Part shown: positions 43,164 through 54,260 of the stretch, piece by piece
Position numbering within the stretch: position 1 is the stretch's first letter
Layout of the letters: each line of letters starts with the position of its first letter
From: Sycon ciliatum
Taxonomy: Eukaryota > Porifera > Calcarea > Leucosolenida > Sycettidae
Length of the DNA stretch: 64,000 nt
Reading direction: 5' to 3'
NCBI RefSeq assembly: GCF_964019385.1
Contig: NC_088654.1
Coordinates: forward strand, 20,695,108 to 20,759,107
Position numbers and translations under genes: made by a program
Notes under the pieces: generated by a model
What the model saw: only the letters and a program-made list of their open reading frames with translations
The model's database searches: none
Told to the model about the DNA's origin: nothing

Positions 43164-46100
43164 TCATTCGCCGTCTGCAGTCAATGGCACTAATCGCTGA
43201 ATGGCACGTCGCTTCACCTTCTTGTTGCTCAGCCGTACGTCCACAACTCTCACCAGGCCATCCTGACCCGGATGTACTCCCACCACTCTTCCAAGCGGCC
43301 AATGACCACGAGATATGCCATCTTCCATAACCAGCACCAGATCGTCTGCCTTCAGATTCGGCTTCTGTTGGAGCCACTTCTTCCGCATGTTGTAGGTCAC
43401 GACAAGCTCTTTCTGCCAACGCCTCCACACATGGTCAACTTGCAATTGAAGAGCCATCCAGCGTCTACGAGGGTGAACATTCTTCTCTCGGCAGGCGGCC
43501 TCCTCCAGAGCTAAGGGAAGATCCAAGCGTCCAACAATGAAGTGATTAGGAGTCAGTGGAGTCATGTCACTGGGGTCGTCTGAAATGGCTGTTAATGGCC
43601 GGCTATTCAACAAGCTCTCAGCCTCCACAATTGCCGTCATCAGTTCCTCGTCCCGTAGATTGGCCCGAGACAAGACTAAGACAAGTGCTTTCTTGGCGCA
43701 CTTGACCATACTCTCAAAGACGCCTCCATGGTGCGGCGCTCTCGGGGGATTGAACCGCCACTGAATACCCCGATGGACTCCATCGCGACAAATCTTCGCC
43801 CGGTCGAGTGCCTCCACCGCTGGTATTTGCTGACTGTCGTTGCTGATGCATAGCAGTGCCTCTTTGGCCAAGTCCTCGTCCGGTATAGACTCTAGCACGG
43901 CTTGACTGTTGCTCCTCCATTTGCGGACGTGGAAAGACGCCTTTCCGAGCAGACTCTGGACTTCCTGTCGAGTGTTGATGGCGGACTCCACAGTCGGTAG
44001 TGAGTCGAGCAGGTCATCAACGTAAAACGCTTCATCAACTGCTTCCCGAGCCAACTTGCTGAAGGATGCGCCGTGCTCTGCTGACGTTGCCTTCAGAGCC
44101 CGACATGCCAGGTATGGCGATGCCTTCAGCCCAAATACCAACCGAGAGAACTCATACATGGCGGCTGGCTCATCCGGTGTGTCGCGCCACAGGAAGCGCA
44201 AATACTTGCGATCTTCTGGAGCGATTTCCACCTGCAGAAACATCTCTGCAATATCGCCGACTAGCGCTATAGGCTCTAGGCAAAACTTCATCAGCACGTG
44301 TACCAGATCTCTCTGCAACTTCGGTCCAGAGTGCATCTCGTCGTTGAGTGACTTGCCCTGGCATCGGGCAGCGGCATCGAATACCACTCGTACTTTCGTC
44401 GTAGTTTTATCTGCTCGTACCACCGCCAGATGAGGAAGCAACCACTGTTGGTCTGTCTCCTGGCACGGATGGATGTAGCCCTTGGCTATATGGGACTTGA
44501 TGACGTCGGAATACTGCTGGTAAACTTCCGGTCGTTTCCTCAGAGTCCTCTCCAGGTTTCTCAGTCGCTGTTCAGCCATTTCACGATTCGGTGGGAGATC
44601 TGGCTTCTTATCGGTGCTGACCCACGGTATGGCCGTCGACACTCTGCCATCCATCAATTTCATGCTTCCTTCAACCATACGTTGTGCTTCCTCCTCCGCG
44701 ACCGTTTTCGTAGCCTTAGGAACCAAACCAACGCTCTCTACCTCCCAGAACTTTGCGACGAGGTCGTCGAGAACTGCGTTGCTCCTGTCGCTGACATTCG
44801 CATGCAGGGACGTCTCTGTGAACTCTGCCGCTTGCGACTTGACGGGACCGAAACATACCCATCCGAGGGGAAGTTTTCGAGCAACTGGCTCGCCCGGCTG
44901 TCCTGCCAGCTCTTCCAGTACTCTGTGCGCTTCTGGCACGTTGAGTCCTATCAGCAGGTCGACTTGGTCCCCAGTCACCTGCGGGAAGGTAACCTCTTGG
45001 AGGTGCTTGTGCATGTGTCTCCTCGAGTTCCACTCGATCATCTCCATCGGTGCTGTAACTATTGGCTGCGTCCATGCTTCCAGCTGGGTTTCATATGAGC
45101 CGTCTTCCGACGCCATTGTCACTTTTACGCGACGGTGCTTTCCTGAGACTGTCTTTCCCCCCAGAACCGACGCCGTAAATGCCGTTGGTGTTCCCTGCAG
45201 CCCGAGGTCGTTTGCCACACTGTCTTTCAGGTATGTTGTTGAAGAACCGCTGTCCATCATGGCTGTGGCCCGCACCGTCTTGTCCTGATGGCATAACACG
45301 ACAGGGACTACCATAAAAGCGGTCTTCTGCGTGGTTGCCACTGACGTATTCGTGCTGTGTTGCGGAACCACATTCTCTCGTGGCTTTGTGCTCCTGCTCG
45401 TTGAGCCTTGGTTGGCCGAAGGTGCGCGCTCTTGGTGGAGGTCAGGGTGGTGTCTGCCTCGGCACTTGTTGCAACCACTGCCTCTGCATTCGGACTTCCA
45501 GTGGCCTGTCTTGAAGCAGCACACACATAGCGATGTTCCAAGCACGAAGTCCCACCGCTGCTTCACTGACAGTTGGCGGAAGACATCACAGCTGGTGAGG
45601 GAGTGCGCTTTACCACACTTGGCGCACTGCAACACTGGCTTAGTTGTGCTGGCTGGACCACCTGTGGTGTGCATAGCTGTTGCATTACTTGCTCGAGGGG
45701 CCGCTTTGGCAAACGGCCCAGCCACATTCAGCGCAGCCTCTGCTCGATTTTCTAGCCAGTCTGCGAAGACCTCCAGGTCGAGGGAATCCATCTGGATCCT
45801 TTTCTCCGCCAAGTATTCGCCCCACTGCATCTTCAGTGCAACTGGCAGCTTATTCACTAGCTCCTGTCGGAGGGTAGGGTTGGACATATGTCCACAGCTA
45901 CCAAGCAGCTTCATACATAACACTACATTCTTAACCGAGGTGCTGTACGACACCAAGGTCTCTACATCGTCACTGCGTACCGGCTTAGCTGATTTCGCCT
46001 TCGATACGAGCTCCGTGACTACTAGTTCTGGCCGCCCGAACCTCCTTTCCAGCGTTGAGAGAACTTTCGGCAGGTTCTCTGGCACGATGAGGAGCATTCT

Positions 46101-46349
46101 TACTGCCTCTTTTGCAGGACCTTTTAGGCAGACCCGCAATCTCTGAATGTTTTCAGCCTCCGTGAAGCCACATTGCTTGGTCGTAGACTGAAACATGTGG
46201 TGGAATGCTGGCCACTCTTCTGCTGCACCCGAGAACGCTGGCAAGTCGGTGTTGATCTTGGCTTGTCGCGCGGTGAGCCTTGATAGCTGGCTTTGCAGAC
46301 CCTCATCTGCTTGCCCACGTCCATCCTGCTCGCTGTGTTTGCTGCTCAT
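43164..46349 (-). CDS. BEL1 ORF2: gag-protease-RT-integrase tail fusion
   Basis: Intact 1061-residue frame. Order: Pao gag core (residues 35-205), zinc-binding region (CAKCGKAHSLTSC 242-254; CVCCFKTGHWKSEC 275-288), aspartic protease with DSGSSTTYL at 366, post-protease domain (DLLIGLNVPEAH), RT from about 600 with Asp699 (VGDIAEMF) and YVDD 776-779, thumb KWRSNSQAVL. At about 835-860 the sequence jumps to the end of integrase (GIQWRFNPPRAPHHGGVFES at 861; NSRPLT; TPNHFIVGR) and the terminal WPLGRVVGV domain. RNase H, the integrase zinc finger and the first two catalytic Asp residues are missing. A full Pao pol is several hundred residues longer. The frame is open across the deletion, so it may be a mobilised non-autonomous derivative. 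Confidence 0.92.
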   Translation of the reverse strand: MSSKHSEQDGRGQADEGLQSQLSRLTARQAKINTDLPAFSGAAEEWPAFHHMFQSTTKQCGFTEAENIQRLRVCLKGPAKEAVRMLLIVPENLPKVLSTLERRFGRPELVVTELVSKAKSAKPVRSDDVETLVSYSTSVKNVVLCMKLLGSCGHMSNPTLRQELVNKLPVALKMQWGEYLAEKRIQMDSLDLEVFADWLENRAEAALNVAGPFAKAAPRASNATAMHTTGGPASTTKPVLQCAKCGKAHSLTSCDVFRQLSVKQRWDFVLGTSLCVCCFKTGHWKSECRGSGCNKCRGRHHPDLHQERAPSANQGSTSRSTKPRENVVPQHSTNTSVATTQKTAFMVVPVVLCHQDKTVRATAMMDSGSSTTYLKDSVANDLGLQGTPTAFTASVLGGKTVSGKHRRVKVTMASEDGSYETQLEAWTQPIVTAPMEMIEWNSRRHMHKHLQEVTFPQVTGDQVDLLIGLNVPEAHRVLEELAGQPGEPVARKLPLGWVCFGPVKSQAAEFTETSLHANVSDRSNAVLDDLVAKFWEVESVGLVPKATKTVAEEEAQRMVEGSMKLMDGRVSTAIPWVSTDKKPDLPPNREMAEQRLRNLERTLRKRPEVYQQYSDVIKSHIAKGYIHPCQETDQQWLLPHLAVVRADKTTTKVRVVFDAAARCQGKSLNDEMHSGPKLQRDLVHVLMKFCLEPIALVGDIAEMFLQVEIAPEDRKYLRFLWRDTPDEPAAMYEFSRLVFGLKASPYLACRALKATSAEHGASFSKLAREAVDEAFYVDDLLDSLPTVESAINTRQEVQSLLGKASFHVRKWRSNSQAVLESIPDEDLAKEALLCISNDSQQIPAVEALDRAKICRDGVHRGIQWRFNPPRAPHHGGVFESMVKCAKKALVLVLSRANLRDEELMTAIVEAESLLNSRPLTAISDDPSDMTPLTPNHFIVGRLDLPLALEEAACREKNVHPRRRWMALQLQVDHVWRRWQKELVVTYNMRKKWLQQKPNLKADDLVLVMEDGISRGHWPLGRVVGVHPGQDGLVRVVDVRLSNKKVKRRAIQRLVPLTADGE

Positions 46350-47346
46350 CCGACCCTCGGCCTCCGCCTCGATCCGCCCGCTGTTGCAGGCTGGCGTTCT
46401 CCGCGCGAAGGCGTTCGAGCTTGTCGAGCAGTTCAGCTCGCTGCGCGTGTTGCTCTGCTGAAACCTGCTCGGCTCGCGTCAGCAAGCGGTCATTCTGATC
46501 GCGGAGGTCTTCCAAACACATGCGCCCCTCCTGGTGTTCTCTTTCCAGGCGCTCGAGATGCGGCTGCAGCTCGCGCAGTTCCCTTTCCGATACATCCCGC
46601 TCAGCTTCGCACACCTCTTTTTCCTGCGTGACTCGCCTATTTTCCGCCTGCAGCGATGACAGGTCTGCACGAGCGCTCGCAAGATCCTTGTTCAATTTCG
46701 CTACACGTCGCTGCTCGGCGTCCGCTATTGATTGAGCTTCGCTCAGTTCCCGCTGATAGCGCTTCTCTTTCAGCACAAACTCTTGTTGCACTCGCAACCC
46801 TGACAGATTGGCCTGCTCCGTATTCGTCGACGCACGTGCGACCTCAGACTCAGTCCTCACCGCCACAGGCAAACTCCTGCTTGTGTGGGCACTGACAGTT
46901 CCGGCTACACTGGGACTCGGCACTGCGTGCGGCTCTGGATCGTGAGAAACAGCCACTGCATGTTCTGGCAGGTGCGCAACTTCTACTTCACCCATACTAG
47001 CCTCATCTCCTTGGCCAGCGTCAACGGCTGCATCAGCTTCATGGCCTTCTATGAGCTCCTCTGCGAAGACTTCGGAGGCCATCTTGGGAGAGGACGATCC
47101 TTTGGCCCCTTGGCCACTTGACGACGCTTCGTCTTGAGCTAACCTCACGAGCTCAAGCTCCTTCTCCAGGAGCCTCTTTTCTGCTTCCAGAACTCGACGC
47201 TGAGTCTCGTATGAAGATCGGGACTGTCCTCCTCCTGATCTCCTACTACTGCGCATCGAGCGCTCTTCTTCAAAACCCAAACGGGGAGGTGCTACACCTC
47301 TCGTTGACCGCGCACTTCTGCGCGTACTCCTATCTTCACCTTCCAT
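46303..47346 (-). CDS. BEL1 ORF1: coiled-coil protein
   Basis: Start taken at the ATG at 47346 (MEGEDRSTRRSARSTRG), the first Met after the LTR and PBS; the same frame is open back into the LTR. About 347 residues: a basic Ser/Arg N-terminus, a region of heptad character (SYETQRRVLEAEKRLLEKEL), an acidic/Pro linker, then a long coiled coil (residues about 200-330, e.g. LRELQPHLERLEREHQEGRM). It overlaps the start of ORF2 by 47 nt in another frame. Possibly a gag N-terminal part made separately or joined to ORF2 by frameshifting. No domain name is certain. Confidence 0.8.
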   Translation of the reverse strand: MEGEDRSTRRSARSTRGVAPPRLGFEEERSMRSSRRSGGGQSRSSYETQRRVLEAEKRLLEKELELVRLAQDEASSSGQGAKGSSSPKMASEVFAEELIEGHEADAAVDAGQGDEASMGEVEVAHLPEHAVAVSHDPEPHAVPSPSVAGTVSAHTSRSLPVAVRTESEVARASTNTEQANLSGLRVQQEFVLKEKRYQRELSEAQSIADAEQRRVAKLNKDLASARADLSSLQAENRRVTQEKEVCEAERDVSERELRELQPHLERLEREHQEGRMCLEDLRDQNDRLLTRAEQVSAEQHAQRAELLDKLERLRAENASLQQRADRGGGRGSDEQQTQRAGWTWASR

Positions 47347-47381
47347 GATGACTATTTCCAGATCCGGCTCGAAGGACCAGA

Positions 47382-47803
47382 TATTCCGTTTCTCCCCGGA
47401 ACCGGGATTATCCACACACAAAGATCTCCAGGACACAATGTTTACACTGACTCATGATCTGAAAACAGTCACAACTCTCCAAGAACTAAAACCTGAACAT
47501 CTCCACAACTAGGCTAAAACCAACTCTGGCCTAACAAAAGATAGCAGTAGCTAATAACAGTGCACGCACATACATGGTATAGAAAGACCCTATGGCAACA
47601 CTCGACCATGTAATGTGATACAACAATAGAATGCAGACGTCTAGACACCAGAGTACTGAATAGACCTGACACATGGCCTTCTTGATGGGAATGCATGAAT
47701 AGAAGCACACATGGATCATAGCTCTAACACATCCACCTATCCATATCACGCATGAATGATTGTACTCTAACAGCCAGCATGCTGCACCAGTCTAACTGCA
47801 ACA
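47382..47803 (-). repeat. BEL1 5' LTR
   Basis: 422 bp, promoter-side LTR on the minus strand, followed (towards lower coordinates) by the primer-binding region. Confidence 0.95.
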
Positions 47804-47808
47804 GTAGC

Positions 47809-50469
47809 TAACAATGAGATAGAAATATCTGAATACAGCCTTGCCAGGCTGGATCGAGCCGACCCTCCTGGTGGAGGTGTGTGCCTGTATTACAGGGCTA
47901 CACTTCCTGTCACCGTACAGCCAGATTTGAAGGTGGACGGTATTGAAGCCGTGTGGATTAGTCTGCACCACTCCAAACAGCGGCACCTTTTGCGTGTATG
48001 TATCGCCCCCCTGCTGAATCAATTCATTATTGGGACAGATTTGAGCAGGCTCTTCACCAGGCTGCAGTGGTATCACCATCTGTCACCCTGCTTGGTGACT
48101 TCAACATTAATGTTAGCTCCGCTGTAACACCTCAGCTCCACCGTTTCAATGATGCAATTCACTCTTTCGGTTTGAGAAATTTAGTCTCTGTCCCAACCCG
48201 AATAACCCCAAGATGTCCAGTCGGCACAACACTGGACCTGATCCTCACCAGTAGCCCTGCTACAGTCTCCTGCAATGTCGTACCCTGTACTCTGAGTGAT
48301 CACTCGGCCGTACATGCTAGACTGGACCTCGCGCTATCATCCGCTAAGCATCAACACTCCTCACAACGCCAGGGAACCAGTTTAACCCGCAACATGCGCA
48401 CCATAAACCTTCCAGAATTTCGGGATGAGCTTGCCAATGCCAACCTGAGCGTGTTCCAATCGACTTCCTCCACTGATGAGATGTGGAGCACTTGGCACAC
48501 TAAATTCATGCGTGTTCTTGACAGACATGCCCCTCTCAAATCCACCAGCAGGAAGGCGAGCTCATATCCCCCGTGGTCTGACAGGGAATTGTACCAACTC
48601 CAGTGTCGCAAGAAAAGGCCACATCGCCAGTGGCTTCAGAACAAGGGCAGCCCCCATCTCTACTCGGCATTCAGGCGTGCCCGTGCGGCTGCCAGAAATG
48701 CCTATCGTAGGAAATGCAATGACTATTTCCAAACCCAATGTGCTGAACATAGTCGCAATCCACGCAAACTGTGGCATATCATCAACACTGTAACATCTCG
48801 AACTCGCCAACGTATTGAGCCAACGTGTGATGTGGAGGATGTCGCCACAGCCTTCAGTAAAGTTGTGACTGATAATGATAGACCCCCTGTGCTCACCATG
48901 CCACAGGGTCCATCACGCCCCACAGCCTTATCAGTTTTCCAGTATGTCCGAACCACTGTGACTCTGTTTATCGTCTCCTGAGAGGCATCAATGTAGCCAA
49001 GGCCACAGGCAGTGACAGCATCCCAGGAGTACTTCTGAAGTGCTGTGCTGATATCATTGCTCCGTCTGCTGCTGCTCTCTTCAATGCCTCACTATCCCGT
49101 GGTACAGTACCATCTGCCTTCAAGCTTGCACACGTATCACCGCTATATAAAGCTGGTGACCCAGCAGTTCCCACTCACTTCCGTCCCATTTTCCTTCTCC
49201 CAATTTTGTCCAAGTTATTAGAGAAGCTGGTGCAGAAGGAACTTGTATCAGTCATGAACATCACGGAGTCACTTCCCTCCACTCAGTTTGCATTTCGCAG
49301 CGGCCATTCCACTGAGGATGCACTAGCTCTCATCACCAACCGTATCCTTACTGCCCGGGACAAACGAATGAACACAGGTGTCTGCTTACTGGACATGTCA
49401 AAAGCATTCGATAAAGTTAGACATCACCAACTAATTCTCGACCTCTTCATTGTTGGCGTCACGGCCGCAGCCCTGCGGTGGCTCATTTCTTACCTCTCCG
49501 AACAAAGCCAGCGTGTGTGTATCGGACCATCACGCAGCACTATCACTCTCTGCACCTGTGGAGTGCCACAGGGATCTGTGCTCGGCCCCATTTTGTTTAA
49601 CGTATACACTCGGGAAATACCCTATGTTGCTGGACAAGCTTTGTCTTTGCAGTTTGCAGATGACATTGGTCTCACTTGCAGCAAACTGACTAAGTCTGAA
49701 GTGTCTGCAATTCTGTTTGCGTCAGCTTCAGCTATTTCTTACTGGCTAAACGACCGTGGCTTGATCCTGAATGCTTCCAAAAGCCAGGTGATCTCCATTT
49801 CTGGGAACCTACCTGAGAAGCATACTCCACTCTCGGTGAACTGTAACGCGACCCTGCTGCCACTTGTGGAGTCTGCCAGGTACCTTGGCATAACATTTGA
49901 TGGCAACATGTCTTGGGATGACCACATAACCCGCTATGCAAACCGTGTATCACAAAAGATCGGAGTCCTGTGGAGGATGCGGCGTTGCCTCAGCATACAA
50001 GGTCGGATAACTTATTTCCAGTCCATCATAATGCCCGATCTTCTATATGGATCAAATGCATTTTCGACATCTCTGGCAGCCAGGCACTGTCATCACTACA
50101 GGTTCTGCAAAACCGTGGTGCCCGTGTAGTGTTCGGACGCCCGCCATGGACATCCGCACATGACCTATTGGAGCGCCTCTCACTGTATCGGGTATCCGAA
50201 GTGTACAAGCAGAAGCTGGCATTCCTTGCAAGGCGCTGCCGTTACGGCCAAGCAAGTCCTGAGCTTCAGGTTCTCTTGCTGTCAGCTTGTGGCCGGTCCA
50301 CGCGCCTGGACTCCGGCATGGGTCTCTGCCTGCCACCCGCCCGCAGCAACTCTGGAAAGGGGACATTCGCCTTCCAGGGTGCGCTATGCTGGAACAACCT
50401 GCCTAGCAGTATTCGCTCCATCTCTGTTCCTCGCCAGTTCCGTGCTGCAGCAGTCCCGTTTCTTCTATG
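47809..50469 (+). pseudogene. LINE-A endonuclease and reverse transcriptase
   Basis: Continuation of LINE-A after BEL1. EEP: PPGGGVCLYYR, LLGDFNINV (about 48093-48119), LDLILTSSP, LSDHSAVHARL. Linker and RT: GSDSIPGVLLKC, LYKAGDPAVPTHFRPI, STQFAFRSGHSTEDAL, DMSKAFDKVRHHQL, GVPQGSVLGPILFN, catalytic FADD (about 49656-49667), LNASKSQVISISG, YLGITFDGNMSWDDH and the C-terminal GTFAFQGALCWNNLPSS. Frameshifts near 48000, 48955 and 50085 break it, but RT active-site residues are intact. CR1/jockey-like. TGA at 50467-50469. Confidence 0.85.
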
Positions 50470-50678
50470 AACTGAGAACATTGCAATGCAATTGTATGTG
50501 TGGCTGTCAATGTACATGTTTGTGTGTGTTTGTGAGTATGTGTGTGTGCGCACGCACGCACGTGTGCGTTTGTGTGTGTGGGGTATGTGTCTGAGTATGT
50601 GTTTATTGGTGTGTAGGTGTGGGTATGTACATGTATGTGTGTGTGCGTATGTGTGTGTGTGTTTGTGTGTGTGGGTGT

Positions 50679-50714
<36 letters not shown>
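50470..50714. repeat. (TG)n-rich 3' UTR of LINE-A, left part
   Basis: Interrupted TG/TATG repeat directly after the LINE-A stop. The same TG run resumes at 54261, so LINE-B sits inside it. Confidence 0.85.
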
Positions 50715-50718
<4 letters not shown>

Positions 50719-53700
50719 CAATTGGACTGCAGGAGACGAAATGGTTCGGCGCTGCGTCGTACTCTGTTGGTGATGCGTTGGTTATATCGTCGGGTCGACC
50801 TCTGCCGACTGAGAATTTCACTCGTGGAGAAGGAGTCGCCGTCTTGTTGAGGCGGCGTGCCAGAGCGGCGTTTGAGCGCGGAGGCTCGCAGCAGAGTGCT
50901 GTCTCGTCCAGACTTATGACATGTAAGTTGAAGTTTCCTCTGTGTACTGGCACCCAGCGGCAGTGCCCTGCTGAGAGAGCCTCTGTGTGGGTACATCTGG
51001 TTGTTTGTTATGCACCCACGTTCCGGGCCAGTCGATCAGTGAAGGACGCATTCTATGCAGATTTGCAGCAGACTGTCATGGCTGTTCCTCTCTCAGATCA
51101 TTTGATCGTCCTTGGGGACTTCAATGCACGTGTGGGTTCTGCTGTTGAGCCTCAGTCTTCTGGTTTGTGGCGGGATGTCCATGGAGGCTTTGGCATTGGT
51201 GAGCGCAATGATGCTGGGATGGAGTTGTTGGATTTCTCGTTACGCAATAACCTGACCATCTGCAACACCCATTTCCGGAAGAGGATGATACATCTGGCTA
51301 CGTGGCGGCACCCGAGATCCCAACGTTGGCATTGTATTGATTATGTACTTGTCCGTGTAAGTCAAATGCAGTATGTTGTGGACACCCATGTGATTCGCGG
51401 TGCAGAGTGCAGTACTGACCACAATCTCTTGTGTATGACGTATTGCCTGCCGGGGAGGATTGTGCCCGGCCGAAATCAGAATCAAAAGCGCAGGAACCGG
51501 CGGTTTGCGGTTCAGGAGCTGCTGACTGTGCCAGGTATGACTGACGAGAGGCGGGAGTTAGTCGAGTGCACCCGAGCGGAGTATGGCCACTGTTTGTCTG
51601 GTGGCTTGGAGAACTTTGATGCTGGCGGACTCATCGAGGAGCAGTGGTCCTGTATTAAGAAGGCTATAACGTCATCAGCTAAGGCTGCAATCGGGCATGA
51701 GAGACGTAGCAGTCCTGACTGGTTTGTCCAGAGTGCGGCCACATTGGAGCCCATTCTGAAGGCCCGGAATGATTTGTATCGGAAATGTCACTCTGGTTCC
51801 CGGGCGGATTTGGTTGCCTACAGGGAGGCCCGTGGTGAGGCCCGTGCGGCTGTTCGTTCCGCAAAGGAGAGTTGGCTCAGTAAACAAGCTGACATCGTGG
51901 AGGCTGAGCGGTTTAATACCAAGAGTGCCTGGGCTGCCATTCGGGCGATTCAGCGATGCTTTGGGGGCATCACACCCATGAAGGTGCAATCCATCCGGGA
52001 CACCGATGGCATTGTGTGCACGTCGTTGGAGGCCATCTCGTCCAGGTGGTATGAACACTTTTCAAACGTCCTTAATATCAGGAGCCTCTATGACTTGGAC
52101 GTTTTCGGTACGCTGGAGGTCAGGCCCATCGACGAGGAGCTCGCCATCCCTCCATCTCCTGAGGAAGTTGGTCGAGCTATACGTGCAATGGCTAATGGCA
52201 AGGCAGCTGGCGCATCGGGGATCCTGCCCGAACTTGTGAAGTATGGCTCCAGTGAGCTGCATGAATGTTTGTTGGCCTTGCTTTTGACTGTCTGGTCCAC
52301 AGGTGGTGTTCCTCAGGAGTGGCGGAATGCCCAGCTGGTGCCAATCCCAAAGCGTGGAGATCTATCGCTCTGTGACAATTGGCGTGGGATCTCTCTTTTG
52401 GAGGTGGTGGGCAAGATGGCTGGTCGCTTGATACAGAACCGCCTTCAATCCAGGGCCGAGCATCTTCTCCCGGAGTCTCAGTGCGGATTTCGACCCAACC
52501 GTGGCTGTGCTGATGCTGTGTTTACTGTCCGGCAACTGGTGGAGAAGGCATACGAGCATCGTACAAAAATATTTTGTATCTTCGTGGACTTGAGAAAGGC
52601 ATATGATTCTGTGCCTAGGGCTGCACTGTATCGTGCTCTTTCTGTCCTTGGTATTCCTCCGACTCTCCTCAAGGTCATTGAGTCATTTCATGATGGCATG
52701 GTGGCGGAGGTGCGTGTGCCTGGAGGTGTCACGGATGAAATTCGTGTGGAGAACGGCCTGAGGCAGGGGTGTGTAATGGCCCCAATCCTCTTTAACCTCT
52801 ATCTGGCTCTGGTGGTGGAACGTTGGCGGTCTGTTCTCGCTGATCGTGACCCAGACATTGGCATCCAATTTCACTATCGCTTGGATGGCCAGTTATTCAA
52901 CCCAGCACGACGAACCCGTACCTATCAGCAGACCGCTGTTGTTGATGTTGAGTATGCGGACGATGCAAACTTTGTAGTTGGTTCGCGGGAGCATGCTGTG
53001 TTGGCCTTGACGGCGTTCCAGGATGTTTCTGCTGAATTTGGCCTCACTGTGAGTATACCCAAGACCAAGTTTATGGTGGCTGGTGTTGGTGTTACTTCAG
53101 TTGACACTGCTGGCATTCCGCTTCATGGACAGGTGGTGGAAAATGTTTCCTCCTTCGTTTATCTGGGTTCTGTCATCACTCCGGATGCGCGTTCTGCGGG
53201 AGACGTTTCGAGGCGTTTGTCACTCGCCTCGCGTGCCTTTGGATCGCTTCAGGATGTGTTTGCTAATCGTGATCTTTCACTCCATGTGAAGCGCCGATTG
53301 TATAACGCCTGTGTGATGACAGTGCTACTGTATGCTTCGGAGTGCTGGTGCCCTTTGCAGGGTGACCTCCGGCGCCTCGATAGTTTCCACCACCAGTGCA
53401 TCCGTAGCATCTTGTGTGTTTCGCGAACACAACAGTGGGAGGAACGCATCACCAATGAGCAGCTCCGAGAGATGTGGGGTGATACATCGCTATTGTCCTC
53501 CCGGCTTCGGAAGCGGAGGCTTGAATGGCTTGGCCATGTGGCCCGCATGTCGGATGTTCGTGTGCCCAAGCAGCTGTTGTTTGGCTTCCTACCGTCGCCT
53601 CGGCCTGCGTGTGGTCCTCGTCGTCGCTGGAGGGATGTGATTTCGGCTGATCTTCGGCACATCGGCATTGAACATCTAGCTTGGTATGGGATAGCTCAGG

Positions 53701-54188
53701 ATCGATCTGCCTGGCGGGTGTCTGCCGTTGGGCCGAGCCTCGGCGGTCCTTCCCATGACCAATCTCAACGGGTGGACTGTCTTATCTGCCACCGTTCGTT
53801 TCGTCGGCCAGGTGACAAAGCAAGACACAAGTGTAGCGCAGAACGAAGTCTCCCCATCCAGGAACAGCGTGGTGCTGTGCAGTGTGGTACATGCAGGAGG
53901 TGGTTTCACTCTCGTGGTGGCTTGCGTGTACATCGTTGTTTGCCCCTGGAACCATCGGAAGCGTCCGCGCCGGCATCGCCTATTCCGCTCAACGTCCCAG
54001 CTTCTCTCTTGTGTGTGACATGCAATCGGCAGTTCAAGTCAGTGCCTGGTTTCAGACGTCACAAGTGCGACCGTGGCCATCGAGCAACCAAGTCTGATAG
54101 AGCGGCGTATGGTGTTCGCTGTTCTCGCTGCAGCCGTCAGTTCCGTCGACAGAGTGACCTGAGTCGTCATCTCCGTTTCTGCTCCTGA
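50715..54188 (+). CDS. LINE-B endonuclease-RT-zinc finger polyprotein
   Basis: Uninterrupted frame of 1157 codons. The frame is also open through the TG repeat upstream, so no true start is visible and the endonuclease lacks its first strand (begins EAIGLQETKWFG). EEP: VCYAPT, GDFNARVG (Asp at 51117), IDYVLV, STDHNLL. RT: VPIPKRGDLSLCDNWRGISL, FRPNRGCADAVFTVRQL, VDLRKAYDSVPRAAL, GLRQGCVMAPILFNLYL, catalytic YADD at 52953-52964, KTKFMV. Then the arm RLEWLGHVARM and RRRWRDVISADL, and four Cys/His fingers (53788-54186): three CX2CX12HXC and a last CX2CX12HX3C. The RT palm is intact. Clade uncertain; EEP-RT with C-terminal fingers is a known arrangement. Confidence 0.9.
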
Positions 54189-54260
54189 CAATGACTCTGG
54201 CTCCTTTCGGAGTGGTGTGGCCCTTGTGGCAACCAAGCTACAGTAGTAGTAGTAGTAGTA
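54189..54260 (+). mobile_element. LINE-B 3' UTR with (AGT)n tail
   Basis: 72 bp after the stop, ending in six AGT copies, after which the host TG repeat continues. A short 3' UTR with a trinucleotide tail. Confidence 0.75.

Larger units (their letters stand above)
42530..47803 (-). mobile_element. BEL/Pao retrotransposon BEL1 (young, internally deleted)
   Basis: Minus-strand element inserted into LINE-A with a 5-bp GTAGC duplication (42525-42529, 47804-47808). LTRs 42530-42951 and 47382-47803 are both 422 bp and differ at two positions by eye. The PPT (gagagggggagaa on minus) abuts the 3' LTR and the PBS region tctGGTCCTTCGAGCCGG abuts the 5' LTR. It codes for a coiled-coil ORF1 and a gag-pol ORF2 that lacks RNase H and most of integrase. 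Confidence 0.95.

Noticed and set aside
43164-46349. Host gene because of its 1061-codon intact frame
   Set aside because: Clear Pao gag, protease and RT domains between near-identical LTRs.
50486-50714. Upstream Met/Val/Cys-rich extension of the LINE-B frame
   Set aside because: TG-repeat translation; it belongs to the LINE-A 3' UTR.
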